Of a DNA stretch of 64,000 nucleotides, positions 1 to 10,016 are shown in pieces. Position 1 is the stretch's first letter, and the number at the start of each line of letters is the position of its first letter. The notes below the pieces were generated by a model. The model did not search any database. It saw only the letters and a program-made list of their open reading frames with translations, and was not told the DNA's origin. Source of the stretch: Paenilisteria rustica (GTDB taxonomy: Bacteria > Bacillota > Bacilli > Lactobacillales > Listeriaceae); contig NZ_JABJVM010000002.1 of NCBI RefSeq assembly GCF_013820765.1, positions 248,001 to 312,000 of the forward strand. The letters run 5' to 3'. The position numbers and the translations under genes are program-made.

Positions 1-226
1 CGCCGTATAAACTCGCTAGTTCTTTACGGAAAGCAGTTTGTGTCGGGTATTTCTTCGTATTTGTTTCGATTAATGCCGCGATTAATGCGCGTTTTGTTGT
101 TGTAGCACGGTTGAGTGGTGCTCTGAATTTAAATACAATTTTATTGGATTTATATTTGTCAGAAGGAATAAGCGTTAACTGAATGGCGCCAACTTGTTCT
201 TTATATTCCTGTTTTTGAGTTGTCAT
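1..226 (-). CDS. yfmF: YfmF-type M16 peptidase-like protein (5' part only)
   Basis: Only the first 75 codons lie in the window; the gene runs off the left edge. The ATG at 226 follows a good AGGGAGG-type ribosome binding site. The N-terminus (MTTQKQEYKEQ, then QLTLIPSDKYKSN and FRAPLNRATTTKRAL) resembles the insulinase-like family M16 proteins annotated as EF-P 5-aminopentanol modification-associated YfmF. These lack or degrade the zinc site, which cannot be checked here. The role would be in the pathway that modifies elongation factor P, whose gene (efp) is also in this window at 42.2 kb. Assignment rests on a short fragment and on Listeria gene order. Confidence 0.65.
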   Translation of the reverse strand, partial: MTTQKQEYKEQVGAIQLTLIPSDKYKSNKIVFKFRAPLNRATTTKRALIAALIETNTKKYPTQTAFRKELASLYG

Positions 227-302
227 AAAAAAATCCCTCCTTATTTGGCTAAGCACTGTTTATTGTACCTTATAATCCCTCGCTAAACAAATGCTATAGA
301 CT

Positions 303-342
303 AAAAAACACCCAATTTCGCGAATACTGACGAAATCGGGTG
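303..342 (-). terminator. Rho-independent terminator after nupQ
   Basis: On the minus strand AAACACCCGATTTCG pairs with CGAAATTGGGTGTTT around a short loop and is followed by six T. It lies 8 bases past the nupQ stop codon and closes the nupOPQ operon. Confidence 0.85.
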
Positions 343-349
343 TTTCTTG

Positions 350-1300
350 TTATTTTCCTTTGATATAGTTGACGCCATCTGCTTTAGGTGCTTCGGATTT
401 ACCGATAAGGCCAACTAGAGCAAGAATCGTTAATACGTATGGTGCAACTTGCAAGTAGACATCTGGAATTCCGCTGAAGAATGGTAGTTGCCCACTGATA
501 ATGCTCAGACACTGCGCAAATCCGAAGAAAATCGCAGCTCCCATGGCACCAAGCGGATTCCATTTACCAAAAATCATCGCGGCCAGGGCCATATAACCTT
601 GCCCAGAAATCGTCGCATGTCCGAAATCAAGCGTAAAGGATTGGGCATAAACTGCGCCACCTAATCCACCTAGAATACCAGAAATGATGACACCTTGGTA
701 TCTCATCCAACGAACTTTGATTCCCATTGTGTCTGCTGCTAGTGGATGTTCCCCAACTGAGCGAAGACGCAAGCCAAATCGTGTTTTATAGATGACAAAC
801 CAAGATATAATCGCTACAAGAATGGCGACATAACTCATGACTGGGACGTTTTTGAAGAAAATATCGCCAATCACTGGAATATCTTTTAAAACTGGGATAT
901 CTGGTTTTCCGAAATAGTGTTTAATTTGATCGGTTTGCCCTTTGTCATAGATAACTTTGACAAGAAATAGGGAGATACCGAGTGCTAAAAAGTTAATCGC
1001 GACACCACTGATAACATGGTCAGCACGGAAATTAATCGTTGCTACGGCATGTACGAGTGAGAAAACACCACCGACAAACATACCGGCCAAAAGCGCAACC
1101 CAAGGCGTCCAGTCACCGAAAACATCAGCAAACGTTAAGTTAAAGACGATGGATGAAAAGGCCCCCATAATCATCATACCTTCGAGACCGATATTGACAA
1201 CCCCGCCTCGTTCAGAGAAAACGCCACCGAGCGCTGTGAAAATGAGTGGTCCAGCCATCAATAATGTACTAGAGACAATAATCGCTAAAGTCGAAATCAT
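350..1300 (-). CDS. nupQ: Nucleoside ABC transporter permease (NupQ/YufQ type)
   Basis: 316-residue polytopic membrane protein of the BPD_transp_2 (branched-chain/ribose type) permease family. It carries the family hallmark EGMMIMGAF near residue 40 and about eight hydrophobic segments. It would form half of the membrane channel of a BMP-family purine nucleoside importer with NupP, NupO and the lipoprotein TcsA. The ATG at 1300 overlaps the nupP stop by four bases (ATGA), so the two permeases are translationally coupled. A terminator follows directly. Family assignment is firm; the guanosine substrate is borrowed from B. subtilis NupNOPQ. Confidence 0.88.
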   Translation of the reverse strand: MISTLAIIVSSTLLMAGPLIFTALGGVFSERGGVVNIGLEGMMIMGAFSSIVFNLTFADVFGDWTPWVALLAGMFVGGVFSLVHAVATINFRADHVISGVAINFLALGISLFLVKVIYDKGQTDQIKHYFGKPDIPVLKDIPVIGDIFFKNVPVMSYVAILVAIISWFVIYKTRFGLRLRSVGEHPLAADTMGIKVRWMRYQGVIISGILGGLGGAVYAQSFTLDFGHATISGQGYMALAAMIFGKWNPLGAMGAAIFFGFAQCLSIISGQLPFFSGIPDVYLQVAPYVLTILALVGLIGKSEAPKADGVNYIKGK

Positions 1301-2349
1301 TTTGTTTTCGCCCCCTTCGCAAATTTATCCATTGCCCAGCGGATAATATAACTGGATGCAACGAAGAAGATAATAAGCGCGATAACCACGTTTACTAGCT
1401 CATTTGGAACTCCAGCGACAGCAGGCATGTTTAGCGATCCTACTTTTAGCGCTCCGAATAGAATGGCGGAGAAAATAATACCGATTGGTGAGTTACCACC
1501 AAGTAACGCAACAGCAATACCATCAAATCCAGTACCAGGAGATGTCGGCAATACATAAGCCGTACCATAGTTTCCAAGGCCTTCCATTGCGCCTGCAAGT
1601 CCGGCAAGTCCACCTGCGATAATCATCGAGATGACAATCGTTTTCGCGACGCTCATCCCTGCATATTTAGAGGCATTTTGGTTGAATCCGACTGATTTCA
1701 GCTCATAACCAAATGTCGTTTTATTGATGACAAGCCACATAATAAGTGCGCAACCGACCGCAATCAAGATTCCCCAGTGAAGTGACGAGTATTGCGTCAT
1801 TTCTTGTAAGAACGGTGATTGCAACGAAGCGGATGCTGGAACTTCTTTTGTTTTGTCCATTTGTTTCGTGAGCACGTTTTGCACGATATAGTTGAAAATA
1901 TAAAGCGCCGTATAGTTTAACATGATGGTGACGATAACTTCATTCACTTTTAGCGTGGCTTTTAGAATCCCGGGAATAAAAGCCCAGAAAGCACCACAGA
2001 TGATACCAGCTAAAAGAGCAAGTGGTAAGTGAATCCATTTATCTAAGCCGTCGAATGTTAAGCCAACCGCAACGGCACCAATCCACCCCATTAGGAGCTG
2101 ACCTTCTGCCCCAATGTTGAAAAGTCCGGCTTTGAAGGCAATCGCGATGGATAGACCGACTAAGATATAAGGCGTTGCTTGGCGGATTGTTTCTCCGAGA
2201 TAGAAGGAATCGCCGAATGCACCTTGGAATAGGGCAATATAGGCATCTACTGGATTATATCCGAAAAGTAACATGATGAGGGCTCCGAAAAGTAAGCCAA
2301 GGATAACAGCTGTAATCGGGATGACGAGGGCTTGTATTTTCTTAGACAT
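1297..2349 (-). CDS. nupP: Nucleoside ABC transporter permease (NupP/YufP type)
   Basis: 350 residues, second permease subunit of the nucleoside importer. The motif IGAEGQLLMGWIGA near residue 80 matches the EGQ signature of this permease family, and there are 8 to 10 hydrophobic helices. The start at 2349 lies inside the last eight bases of nupO and the stop overlaps nupQ, giving a tightly packed nupO-nupP-nupQ operon. It works in the cytoplasmic membrane with the ATPase NupO. Listeria relatives sit in the same order (lmo1390 region, from memory). Confidence 0.88.
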   Translation of the reverse strand: MSKKIQALVIPITAVILGLLFGALIMLLFGYNPVDAYIALFQGAFGDSFYLGETIRQATPYILVGLSIAIAFKAGLFNIGAEGQLLMGWIGAVAVGLTFDGLDKWIHLPLALLAGIICGAFWAFIPGILKATLKVNEVIVTIMLNYTALYIFNYIVQNVLTKQMDKTKEVPASASLQSPFLQEMTQYSSLHWGILIAVGCALIMWLVINKTTFGYELKSVGFNQNASKYAGMSVAKTIVISMIIAGGLAGLAGAMEGLGNYGTAYVLPTSPGTGFDGIAVALLGGNSPIGIIFSAILFGALKVGSLNMPAVAGVPNELVNVVIALIIFFVASSYIIRWAMDKFAKGAKTK

Positions 2350-3877
2350 GTGTTTTCTCCCCCGTTTCCGCTTTTGCTGATCCAGCCATTAGAAGGCCGA
2401 GTTCTTGCTCTGTCGTTTCTTCCGGTTTCACGATAGCTACGATTTTACCTTCGTAAATGACAGCAATTCGATCGCTCACATTCATGATTTCGTCGAGTTC
2501 AAAGGACATTAACAAAATCGCTTTTCCTTCGTCCCGTTGCTCGATAAGACGTCTATGAATAAATTCAATCGCCCCAACATCAAGGCCACGCGTAGGTTGT
2601 GCCGCAATGAGAAAATCAGGATTTCGGCTAATTTCACGGGCAATAATCGCTTTTTGCTGATTCCCACCGGAAAGTGCTTTAGCCGCAACGTATTCGCTAC
2701 TTGTACGAACGTCGTATTCTTCAATAAGCTTGCGAGCAAAGTCATACATTTCTTTATGATTCAAGAAACCTTTGTTAGAGATTGGTTTTTGATAATAGGT
2801 TTGTAAGGCGATATTTTCGCCAAGTGACATTTCTAGAACAAGACCATGTTTATGACGATCTTCTGGAATGTGACCGAGGCCTGATTCCGTGATGCGACGC
2901 GGTTTCTTGTTTTCGATATGCTCCCCTTTTAGTAGAATCGAGCCATTTGTTGTTTTTGTTAATCCGGAAATAGCTTGGATAAGTTCGCTTTGACCATTTC
3001 CATCGACCCCAGCGATACCAACGATTTCACCAGCACGCACGGTAAGATTTAGGCCACGAACGCTTTCGACGCCACGACTTTCTTTTACGACAAGGTCTTT
3101 TACTTCAAGTACATCTTGACCAGGATTAGCAGGCGTTTTCTCAGTTGTAAAGACGACTTCACGACCAACCATGAGATTTGCCAGCGCTTGTGGACTTGTT
3201 TCAGGAACATTGACGGTTCCCATGCCCTTACCACGACGAATAACGGTGACACGATCGCAAACGTCCATAATCTCTTTTAATTTATGTGTGATGAGAATAA
3301 TCGATTTACCCTCTTTAATAAGTGTGCGCATAATAGAGATAAGTTCTTTAATCTCTTGCGGCGTCAGAACAGCAGTCGGTTCATCAAAAATAAGAATATC
3401 TGCGCCACGATATAACGTCTTTAAAATTTCAACACGTTGTTGCATACCAATCGAGATATCACTTATTTTAGCGTTTGGATCTACTTTCAAGCCGTAGCGA
3501 TCTGAGATGGCACGGATTTCTTCAATGGCCTTCTTCTTTTCGATTACGCCAAACTTGCTTGGTTCTTTCCCTAAAATAATATTTTCGGCTACAGTAAATT
3601 TATCGACAAGCATAAAATGTTGATGCACCATACCGATTCCGAGGTCATTAGCTTTGTTGGGGCTATTAATTGCCTCTACGCTTCCGTTGACACGAATTTC
3701 GCCACCATCTGGTTCATAAAGTCCGAACAAAACATTCATCAGTGTTGATTTCCCAGCACCATTCTCACCTAGCAGCGCGTGAATTTCGCCACGCTTTAGC
3801 TGTAAGGTAATGTTATCGTTTGCTACAAACCCAGAAAATTCCTTTCTGATCCCTAACATTTCAATAACATAATCCAC
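2342..3877 (-). CDS. nupO: Nucleoside ABC transporter, double ATPase subunit (NupO/YufO type)
   Basis: 511-residue protein with two ATP-binding cassettes in tandem, typical of ribose/nucleoside importers. The first has Walker A GENGAGKS, signature SIGMQQR and Walker B ILIFDEPT. The second has the degenerate P-loop GVDGNGQSE and signature LSGGNQQK, usual for this class. I chose the GTG at 3877, which has AAAGGGAGTGAG just upstream; a GTG 33 bases earlier would add 11 residues but lacks a ribosome site. It energises NupP/NupQ. The first gene of a three-gene operon separated from tcsA by a terminator and about 340 bases. Confidence 0.9.
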   Translation of the reverse strand: MDYVIEMLGIRKEFSGFVANDNITLQLKRGEIHALLGENGAGKSTLMNVLFGLYEPDGGEIRVNGSVEAINSPNKANDLGIGMVHQHFMLVDKFTVAENIILGKEPSKFGVIEKKKAIEEIRAISDRYGLKVDPNAKISDISIGMQQRVEILKTLYRGADILIFDEPTAVLTPQEIKELISIMRTLIKEGKSIILITHKLKEIMDVCDRVTVIRRGKGMGTVNVPETSPQALANLMVGREVVFTTEKTPANPGQDVLEVKDLVVKESRGVESVRGLNLTVRAGEIVGIAGVDGNGQSELIQAISGLTKTTNGSILLKGEHIENKKPRRITESGLGHIPEDRHKHGLVLEMSLGENIALQTYYQKPISNKGFLNHKEMYDFARKLIEEYDVRTSSEYVAAKALSGGNQQKAIIAREISRNPDFLIAAQPTRGLDVGAIEFIHRRLIEQRDEGKAILLMSFELDEIMNVSDRIAVIYEGKIVAIVKPEETTEQELGLLMAGSAKAETGEKTHV

Positions 3878-4218
3878 TGTCTCACTCCCTTTATAATAGC
3901 TGATATCCACTTTTTTACGTGAATGGATTGATTTCTTTTTTGATGTAAACCGTTTTACAAGATCTGCATGTATGTAAAAAAGTTCTCTCTTAATTCGTGA
4001 ATAAAGCGAAGTATGTAATCTTCCAAAAAAGTCATCACCTTATTCTATTTCTAAATGCGCCACATTGCAATTCCTTTTTCGCAAAAAAGCATAAAAATAG
4101 ACGATATTTTATAAAAATATGCTTTTTGACCTAAGATTAGAGAATATAATCCAACATTTTATAGGTTAAAACGCTTACAATGCGAACGAAAAATAAAAAT
4201 CATTTAACATTATTAATA
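3878..4218. other. Gene-free spacer upstream of nupO with operator-like palindromes
   Basis: About 340 A+T-rich bases with no plausible gene. Two sites stand out. A palindrome TGTAAACCGTTTTACA at 3944-3959 has perfect 6-base arms. A catabolite-responsive-element-like site, TGTAAGCGTTTTAA on the minus strand at 4166-4179, departs from the cre consensus mainly at the penultimate C. Both lie between the tcsA terminator and nupO and could control nupOPQ. No promoter was assigned with confidence. Confidence 0.4.
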
Positions 4219-4246
4219 AAAAGCCGGCGTAATACCGGCTTTTTAA
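4218..4246 (-). terminator. Rho-independent terminator after tcsA
   Basis: AAAGCCGG and CCGGCTTT arms around a 7-base loop, followed on the minus strand by TTTTTATTA. It sits 16 bases past the tcsA stop and separates the lipoprotein gene from the permease operon. Confidence 0.9.
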
Positions 4247-4261
4247 CTTAATAGGCAATTA

Positions 4262-5329
4262 TCAAGGTTTTTGTGGAACTTTAATGTCGCCATCAATGAT
4301 TTTTTGTTTATATTCGTCGACTTTAGCTAGAACTTCTTTTGATAGGTTATCTTGGCTTTCAGAAAGACCTACAGCATTTTTATCAAGACCGTATTCGATC
4401 TTCTCGCCACCTGGGAAGTCCCCTGCTTTTGTACGAGTTGCTAAATCATCAACCGCGATATCAACACGTTTGATTTCAGATGTTAGCGTTACGTTATATT
4501 CTTTGCCGTCGTTTGCTGTGACAGCACCTTCGTCCCATTGGTCACGGTCAACACCGATTACCCATACGGCACGAGCTGGATCTTTTTTCTTCAAGTTTTT
4601 AGCTTCCGCGAACACACCGTTACCGGTTGCACCAGCTGCGTGGAAAATAATATCTACGCCACCGTTATACATACCAGCTGCGATTTGTTGTCCTTTATCT
4701 GCTTTTGCAAAATCATTTGCGTATTGTACTTTTACTTCTGCTTTCGGGTTTACAGCCTTTACGCCTTCTGTGAATCCAGCTTCAAAGCGATCGATAACCG
4801 CGCCTTTTACACCACCGACAAATCCAACTTTGTTTGTCTTAGTCGTTAAACCAGCAACAACACCGACAAGGAATGAACCGTCTTGATCTGCGAATCCGAT
4901 ACTTACAACATTATCGCGATCTGTAATCGTGTCATCAACAAGCGCAAATTTGTTTTTTGGTTGTTGTTTAGAGACATCTTCAATAGCGTCTTTTAGTTTG
5001 TAGCCAATACCATAGATAAGACTGAAATCATTACGAACGGCTGTGTTTAGGTTTGTTTTGAAATCGGCTTCTGATGCAGATTGCAAGTAGTTATAGCCAT
5101 TTGTTCCTTTTTCAAGGCCATTAGCTTTCCCAAACTTTTGTAAACCTTCCCACGCTGATTGGTTAAATGAACGGTCATCTACCCCACCAGTGTCTGTTAC
5201 CATTGCTACAGTAAAATTATCCTTGTCGCCACTACTCTTCTTGCTGTCATCTGATGATCCACATGCACCAAGCACAACGCCTGTTGCCATAATCATGGAT
5301 AGTGCTAAAGCAAATGTACGCTTTTTCAC
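4262..5329 (-). CDS. tcsA: BMP-family substrate-binding lipoprotein TcsA
   Basis: 355-residue extracellular lipoprotein: basic start KKRTFALALS, hydrophobic core, and lipobox LGAC, cleaved before Cys, then a Ser/Asp/Lys linker. The mature part is a BMP (basic membrane protein/PnrA) nucleoside-binding domain with MVTDTGGVDDRSFNQSAWEG, the family's ligand-site stretch. The Listeria ortholog is known as the CD4 T-cell-stimulating antigen TcsA. I chose GTG at 5329 because GGGAGGGG lies seven bases before it; the longer frame to 5371 has no ribosome site and would bury the signal peptide. It is expected to feed NupOPQ, encoded next door. Confidence 0.92.
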   Translation of the reverse strand: MKKRTFALALSMIMATGVVLGACGSSDDSKKSSGDKDNFTVAMVTDTGGVDDRSFNQSAWEGLQKFGKANGLEKGTNGYNYLQSASEADFKTNLNTAVRNDFSLIYGIGYKLKDAIEDVSKQQPKNKFALVDDTITDRDNVVSIGFADQDGSFLVGVVAGLTTKTNKVGFVGGVKGAVIDRFEAGFTEGVKAVNPKAEVKVQYANDFAKADKGQQIAAGMYNGGVDIIFHAAGATGNGVFAEAKNLKKKDPARAVWVIGVDRDQWDEGAVTANDGKEYNVTLTSEIKRVDIAVDDLATRTKAGDFPGGEKIEYGLDKNAVGLSESQDNLSKEVLAKVDEYKQKIIDGDIKVPQKP

Positions 5330-5637
5330 CTTAAAACCCCTCCCGAGAGATAAAATTATAGTTATTAGCATCCCAAGTGCGAACGATTAGAAAATATGTA
5401 TGATTTTAGTTCCCCTTTTGCTGAATCTAACGACATTCCTTGAAAACGGATACTCTAACTCTTTTTAATATACCATGGAATATCAAATAAATAAATATCG
5501 AAGCTCAAAGTAAGTATTCCAAATATATTCTGAATAGTATTTCTTTTCGTAGTGTAAAAGGCTTGCAAGTGTCGCCAAAGATTTGCATAATAGGTATATG
5601 CTTGGAATAGAAAGCATAATTCTAAAATAGAGACGAG
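5330..5637. other. Divergent intergenic region tcsA / proC-like gene
   Basis: About 310 bases that must hold the tcsA promoter (leftward) and that of the ProC-like gene (rightward). A candidate for tcsA on the minus strand is TTGAGC, 17 bases, TGATAT near 5475-5505. Upstream of the rightward gene TTGCAT and TTGCAA hexamers occur at 5560-5590. No gene or strong hairpin seen. Confidence 0.3.
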
Positions 5638-6480
5638 ATGATTAGCGTGAAAGTTGGATTTATTGGTTACGGTAGTATGGCGGATTTGTTGACGCGCCAG
5701 TTTTTAGCACACGCAGATATTGCGCCTAAAGATTTGATTATTTATACACGTTCCGAAAATGCGAAATTACAAGAAATTCATGAGTTATTCCCTGAGATTA
5801 CGATTTCCAAGACGAGTCTGGAAGTTTTCGAACAAGCAGAGCATACATTTGTTTGTGTGCTGCCACTTGGTGTATTGCCTGTTTTGCTGGAGAATAAAGA
5901 GGCTCTTTCTAGTGACAAACATGTGATTTCGATTGCAGCTGGGGTTTCTGTAGAGGATTTAAAACAAGTGACGACGAATGCGCAGTATAGTAAAGTGATT
6001 CCTTCTCTGACAACATCAGTAGGGATTGGAACTAGTTTAGTGAATCATGATATGGCTGTTTCTGCTACAAATCAAGCGTGGCTGAATCATGCATTAGGAA
6101 CTTTTAGTACAGTGCAAGAAGTTGCGGAAGAAAATATTGATCTGGCCAGTGATTTGACGAGTTCCTCTCCAGGGTTTATCGCCGCTATTTTTGAGCAGTT
6201 TGTACAAGCTGCCGTTCGCAAGTCGAGTCTGACGGAACCAGAAGTTTTCCAAATGATAAGTAACTCCTTAGCGGGGACTTCTAAATTATTGGCAGAGCAA
6301 GGCTATACGTTCGATTCATTGATTAAACGAGTGGCGACAAAAGGTGGTATCACAGCAGAAGGCGTTGAGCTTAGTCAAGACAAGTTACCTGCGTTCTTCG
6401 ATGAATTATTACAACGAACAGAAGCAAAATACGACGATCACCATGCTGAAATAAAAGAGCAATTGAAAGAATTATTTTAA
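5638..6480 (+). CDS. ProC-like NAD(P)-binding protein (ComER/lmo1387 type)
   Basis: 280 residues related to pyrroline-5-carboxylate reductase. A Rossmann motif GFIGYGSMAD begins about residue 7, and the C-terminal half contains the P5CR dimerisation-type helices (SSSPGFIAAIFEQF, KGGITAEGVE). Listeria and bacilli carry such paralogs beside or apart from true ProC; B. subtilis ComER is of this type. Whether this one makes proline cannot be told. Start: ATG at 5638; a GTG at 5647 directly before KVGFIGYG is equally possible and neither has a strong ribosome site. Monocistronic, converging on ftsK. Confidence 0.75.
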   Translation: MISVKVGFIGYGSMADLLTRQFLAHADIAPKDLIIYTRSENAKLQEIHELFPEITISKTSLEVFEQAEHTFVCVLPLGVLPVLLENKEALSSDKHVISIAAGVSVEDLKQVTTNAQYSKVIPSLTTSVGIGTSLVNHDMAVSATNQAWLNHALGTFSTVQEVAEENIDLASDLTSSSPGFIAAIFEQFVQAAVRKSSLTEPEVFQMISNSLAGTSKLLAEQGYTFDSLIKRVATKGGITAEGVELSQDKLPAFFDELLQRTEAKYDDHHAEIKEQLKELF

Positions 6481-6481
6481 T

Positions 6482-6521
6482 AAAAAGGCGCAGGATGAAA
6501 AATTGCCCTGCGCCTTTTTTA
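6482..6521. terminator. Bidirectional terminator between proC-like gene and ftsK
   Basis: AAAAAGGCGCAGG pairs with CCTGCGCCTTTTTT around a short loop. It has A and T runs on both sides and serves the two converging genes. Confidence 0.9.
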
Positions 6522-6531
6522 ATATGAAAAA

Positions 6532-8829
6532 TTATTCTTCGTATTCCGGGATGTCACCAATATTCACACGGCGTGGCTTACTGCCTTCATGTGGACCGAC
6601 AACGCCGCGTTGTTCCATTTCATCTATGATTCGAGCTGCGCGATTGTAACCGATTCTGAATTTGCGTTGTAGCATGGAGACAGACGCGGTTTGCATTTCA
6701 CGGACCAGTTCCACTGCTTCGTTATAAAGCTCATCTTCTGCTTCTACGGCAACATCAGGAACTTCATCAGGGATCATATCTTCGTTATACTGCGCTTTTT
6801 GCTGGGCAACGACGAAGGATACGATGTCCTCTACTTCTTGATCGGAAAGGAACGCCCCTTGAATACGTACAGGTTTGCTAGCACCAACTGGAAGAAATAG
6901 CATATCCCCGCGTCCAAGTAGTTTCTCAGCGCCTCCCATATCTAAAATCGTACGAGAGTCAATCGAACTCGACACAGCAAATGCAATTCGTGATGGAATG
7001 TTTGCTTTGATAACACCAGTAATGACGTCAACAGAAGGACGCTGCGTCGCGATGATTAAATGAATTCCTGCTGCACGAGCCATTTGGGCCAATCGTGTAA
7101 TCGCATCTTCCACATCATTGGAAGCGACCATCATTAAGTCGGCTAACTCATCGACAATCACGACAATAAACGGTAATTCCGCTTGTTTGGCTTCATTTTG
7201 CTCATTATGTTGACGGACATGTGAATTATATCCAGCCATATTTCGTGTTCCTGTATGTGAAAATAGATCGTAACGCCGCTCCATCTCTGAAACTACTTTT
7301 TGAAGGGCTTGCGCGGCTTTTTTAGGATTGGTGACCACTGGTGCGAGCAAATGAGGAATCCCATTATACACATTTAATTCGACCATTTTTGGATCGATCA
7401 TCATCATCTTCACTTCATGCGGCTTGGCCCGTAGCAATATACTGGTAATGATACCATTGATACATACTGACTTCCCACTTCCTGTAGCTCCTGCAACAAG
7501 CAAATGCGGCATTTTATCGAGGTGGGCAACAATGGCGTCTCCCGAAATATCGCGTCCTAAGGCAATCTGTAATTTCTCATCAGGGCGATCACTCGGATTG
7601 TTTTCCAAAACTTCACGCAGTGCGACCATGGCCACTGTTTGATTCGCAACTTCGATACCAATGGCTGATTTGCCTGGTATCGGTGCCTCGATTCGAATGT
7701 CTTTTGCCGCGAGTGCCAAGGCAATGTCGTCGCTCAGTCCCACAATCTTACTTACTTTCACACCAACAGAGGGCTGTACCTCGTATTTTGTGACAGCTGG
7801 GCCTAAATGAACCTGTGTTATTTTGGCTTTGACACCGAAACTCTCGAAGGTCGATTCTAGCTTTTGTGCATTTGCCTTAATTTGATCGTATTCCTCGCTC
7901 TGGTCGGTTGGTTCTGCTGGTGTTAGTAAATCAATGGGTGGTAGTTGATAAATTTCGTTTTCAAAGGATTCTTGTTGAAAAGTAATTGGTGCTACTTCTT
8001 CGCTAGAGTCTGATTTTTGTTCCGACGCTTGCTTCTCCGCGTCTTGTTTTTTCTGAAAATTGGAGATGATCGGTGGTAATTTTGGTTCCACTTTTTCAGT
8101 CTCGACCTCAAGAACTGGCTCAGCTTCTATCAATGGTTTTTGCTTTGGTTTAGGTTTCGTCACCTTTTTAGGTTTACGTTTGCGATTTTTGCGATCTTCA
8201 AAAAACTGGTTTAGTTTGTCGAATACACGATGAAGGAACGTTGCTATTTTGGTAAATGCCGTTTTTAGTGGGATCCCTGTTACCAAAGATAATCCGTACA
8301 ATACTAAAATCGTGGCGATAATGTTTGTGCCGATTCGATCAACCAAAAAATATGTAATCGCTACTATACCAGATCCGATAATCCCGCCGCCGACCTGGTC
8401 AATCTGACTCGGATGCCATATGTTCTGACTTAAAAGTTTCCACATCGAACCAAATACCGTGGCCCCATCTGCGAGCACGTGCGTCACATACCACATCTCG
8501 AAAAACGTTAGCAATCCAATGAAAATGAGATAACATCCGTTCAATCGTTTTGTAAATAGATTTGGAACTTTCCCTTTAAAAATAAAATATATGCCTAGAA
8601 TAGCTAATCCGATGAGAAGGACGATGGCTAGTTCGCCTGCAATAAATTCACCAAGCGCATAGACTAATCGGCCAATAAAGCCAAGTTGAAATAAGCCTAT
8701 CAAGCTTAACCCTGCTAAAATAACACCACTTATCTCAAAAGAGTAAGATTTTGCTGTTTGCTTCTTTTTTCGCGTCGCTTTCTTTGAGCGAGACGATTTT
8801 TTCTTTGTTTGATTTGCCAAATTCCCCAC
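6532..8829 (-). CDS. ftsK: DNA translocase FtsK/SpoIIIE
   Basis: 765-residue septum-located DNA pump that clears chromosome ends at division. A Lys/Arg/Ser-rich N-terminus is followed by about four membrane helices (roughly 33-190), a charged Pro/Glu/Lys linker (200-310), then the RecA-like motor with Walker A GATGSGKS at 447-454 and Walker [12 protein letters not shown]. The C-terminal winged-helix gamma domain ([21 protein letters not shown]) reads chromosome polarity signals. Start taken as GTG 8829 with GAGGA four bases upstream; a TTG nine bases downstream also has a good GGGTGGGG site. Length and domains are normal. Confidence 0.95.
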   Translation of the reverse strand: MGNLANQTKKKSSRSKKATRKKKQTAKSYSFEISGVILAGLSLIGLFQLGFIGRLVYALGEFIAGELAIVLLIGLAILGIYFIFKGKVPNLFTKRLNGCYLIFIGLLTFFEMWYVTHVLADGATVFGSMWKLLSQNIWHPSQIDQVGGGIIGSGIVAITYFLVDRIGTNIIATILVLYGLSLVTGIPLKTAFTKIATFLHRVFDKLNQFFEDRKNRKRKPKKVTKPKPKQKPLIEAEPVLEVETEKVEPKLPPIISNFQKKQDAEKQASEQKSDSSEEVAPITFQQESFENEIYQLPPIDLLTPAEPTDQSEEYDQIKANAQKLESTFESFGVKAKITQVHLGPAVTKYEVQPSVGVKVSKIVGLSDDIALALAAKDIRIEAPIPGKSAIGIEVANQTVAMVALREVLENNPSDRPDEKLQIALGRDISGDAIVAHLDKMPHLLVAGATGSGKSVCINGIITSILLRAKPHEVKMMMIDPKMVELNVYNGIPHLLAPVVTNPKKAAQALQKVVSEMERRYDLFSHTGTRNMAGYNSHVRQHNEQNEAKQAELPFIVVIVDELADLMMVASNDVEDAITRLAQMARAAGIHLIIATQRPSVDVITGVIKANIPSRIAFAVSSSIDSRTILDMGGAEKLLGRGDMLFLPVGASKPVRIQGAFLSDQEVEDIVSFVVAQQKAQYNEDMIPDEVPDVAVEAEDELYNEAVELVREMQTASVSMLQRKFRIGYNRAARIIDEMEQRGVVGPHEGSKPRRVNIGDIPEYEE

Positions 8830-8933
8830 CCTATCCTCTTTTTCGCTTTTCGTATTCTAGCATTATAGCACAGAACATGAAGATAATCCTCCAACTTTAG
8901 TACGAAATACGAAAATACGTTCTTATTTTTTCG

Positions 8934-8966
8934 TAAAAAAGATGCTCCCAATAGAGAACATCTTCA
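8934..8966 (-). terminator. Terminator after the YitT-family gene
   Basis: On the minus strand AAGATGTTCTC pairs imperfectly with GAGCATCTT (one bulge) and runs into TTTTTT. It lies a few bases past the stop at 8971. Confidence 0.7.
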
Positions 8967-8970
8967 TAGT

Positions 8971-9888
8971 CTATAAGTGCGGCGTTTTCTTATTCATCAT
9001 TTTGCCACCGCGAACTTCCGACATATTGTTTCCAACCGCAAGAAAAGCGCCGGGATCAATGTCATCCAGAATAGAAATCAACTTAGGTTCTTCAAAGCGA
9101 GAGATAATAACGAAAACTACTTTTTTTATGTCACCAGAATATCCACCTGTAGCATCGATGTATGTCACACCTTTGCCGAGTTGATCGATGATTTCTGCGC
9201 CAATTTTTTCGTAATGATGGCTGATAATAAAAGCACTTTTCGATTCGTCTAAACCGCTAATGACGATATCGATAACTTTATAGGCTAAAAAATACGTAAT
9301 CAGGGAATACATGGCACGATCCCAATTGAAAACAAGCCCTGCTACTAAGAAAATCACAATATTGATTGCCATAATGATTTGTCCGGTCGAAAATGGTGTT
9401 TTTCCGTTAATGATAATTGAGACAATCTCTGTGCCATCAAGCGCACCACCATTTCGGATAACGATACCAACACCTAAGCCGAGTGTAACGCCGCCAAACA
9501 CCGTTGCGAGTAGTAAATCATCGGTGACGGGTTCTAAATCATGTAATACGAGTGTTACCGCTGACATGACTGCGATTCCATATAGTGTGAAAAGTGCGAA
9601 ACTCTTGCCTATTTTACGATATCCAATAATGAAGAATGGGATATTTAACACAAAAGTCAAAACACCAAGTGGCGCTGGCGTTAATTGTGAAATAATGATG
9701 GAAATCCCTACAATTCCACCGTCGAGAATGCGGTTATTTACTAGAAAGAGCTCTAGACCAACCCCCATTAAAATAGCGCCGAGTGTGATGAATAATATTT
9801 TGTAGATGAACCACTTTGTTTTATTACGCTTTTTCACGAATACATCTTGTACGATTGTTTCTTCTAGCGGTGTTTCTCCTGACTGCAA
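8971..9888 (-). CDS. YitT-family membrane protein with DUF2179 domain
   Basis: 305 residues: a short cytoplasmic N-terminus, five to six membrane helices from about residue 25 (ILFITLGAILMGVGLELFLV onward) with the YitT repeat motif GGIVGISIII, and a soluble C-terminal DUF2179 domain (residues about 220-300). Function in this family is not established. Start: TTG at 9888 preceded by GGGAGTGG at seven bases; a TTG at 9912 would extend it by eight residues but has a poor site. Transcribed alone toward ftsK. Confidence 0.8.
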   Translation of the reverse strand: MQSGETPLEETIVQDVFVKKRNKTKWFIYKILFITLGAILMGVGLELFLVNNRILDGGIVGISIIISQLTPAPLGVLTFVLNIPFFIIGYRKIGKSFALFTLYGIAVMSAVTLVLHDLEPVTDDLLLATVFGGVTLGLGVGIVIRNGGALDGTEIVSIIINGKTPFSTGQIIMAINIVIFLVAGLVFNWDRAMYSLITYFLAYKVIDIVISGLDESKSAFIISHHYEKIGAEIIDQLGKGVTYIDATGGYSGDIKKVVFVIISRFEEPKLISILDDIDPGAFLAVGNNMSEVRGGKMMNKKTPHL

Positions 9889-10016
9889 TACGAACCACTC
9901 CCATACTCTCAAGTTCTCTTTATCTAACTATTATAAATTATATCATACAATGATGGTGGGTTAAATAATTATTTCATATATTGAACTATTTTCATTTCGA
10001 ATTGTCCCGTTAACCC

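Noticed and set aside
4284-4886. 200-codon open frame on the plus strand opposite tcsA
   Set aside because: Composition (Ser/Pro/Thr-rich, no ribosome site) is that of an antisense shadow of a real, well-conserved gene.
9311-9805. 164-codon plus-strand frame opposite the YitT gene
   Set aside because: Shadow frame; low-complexity Pro/Ser/Thr product and no start signals.
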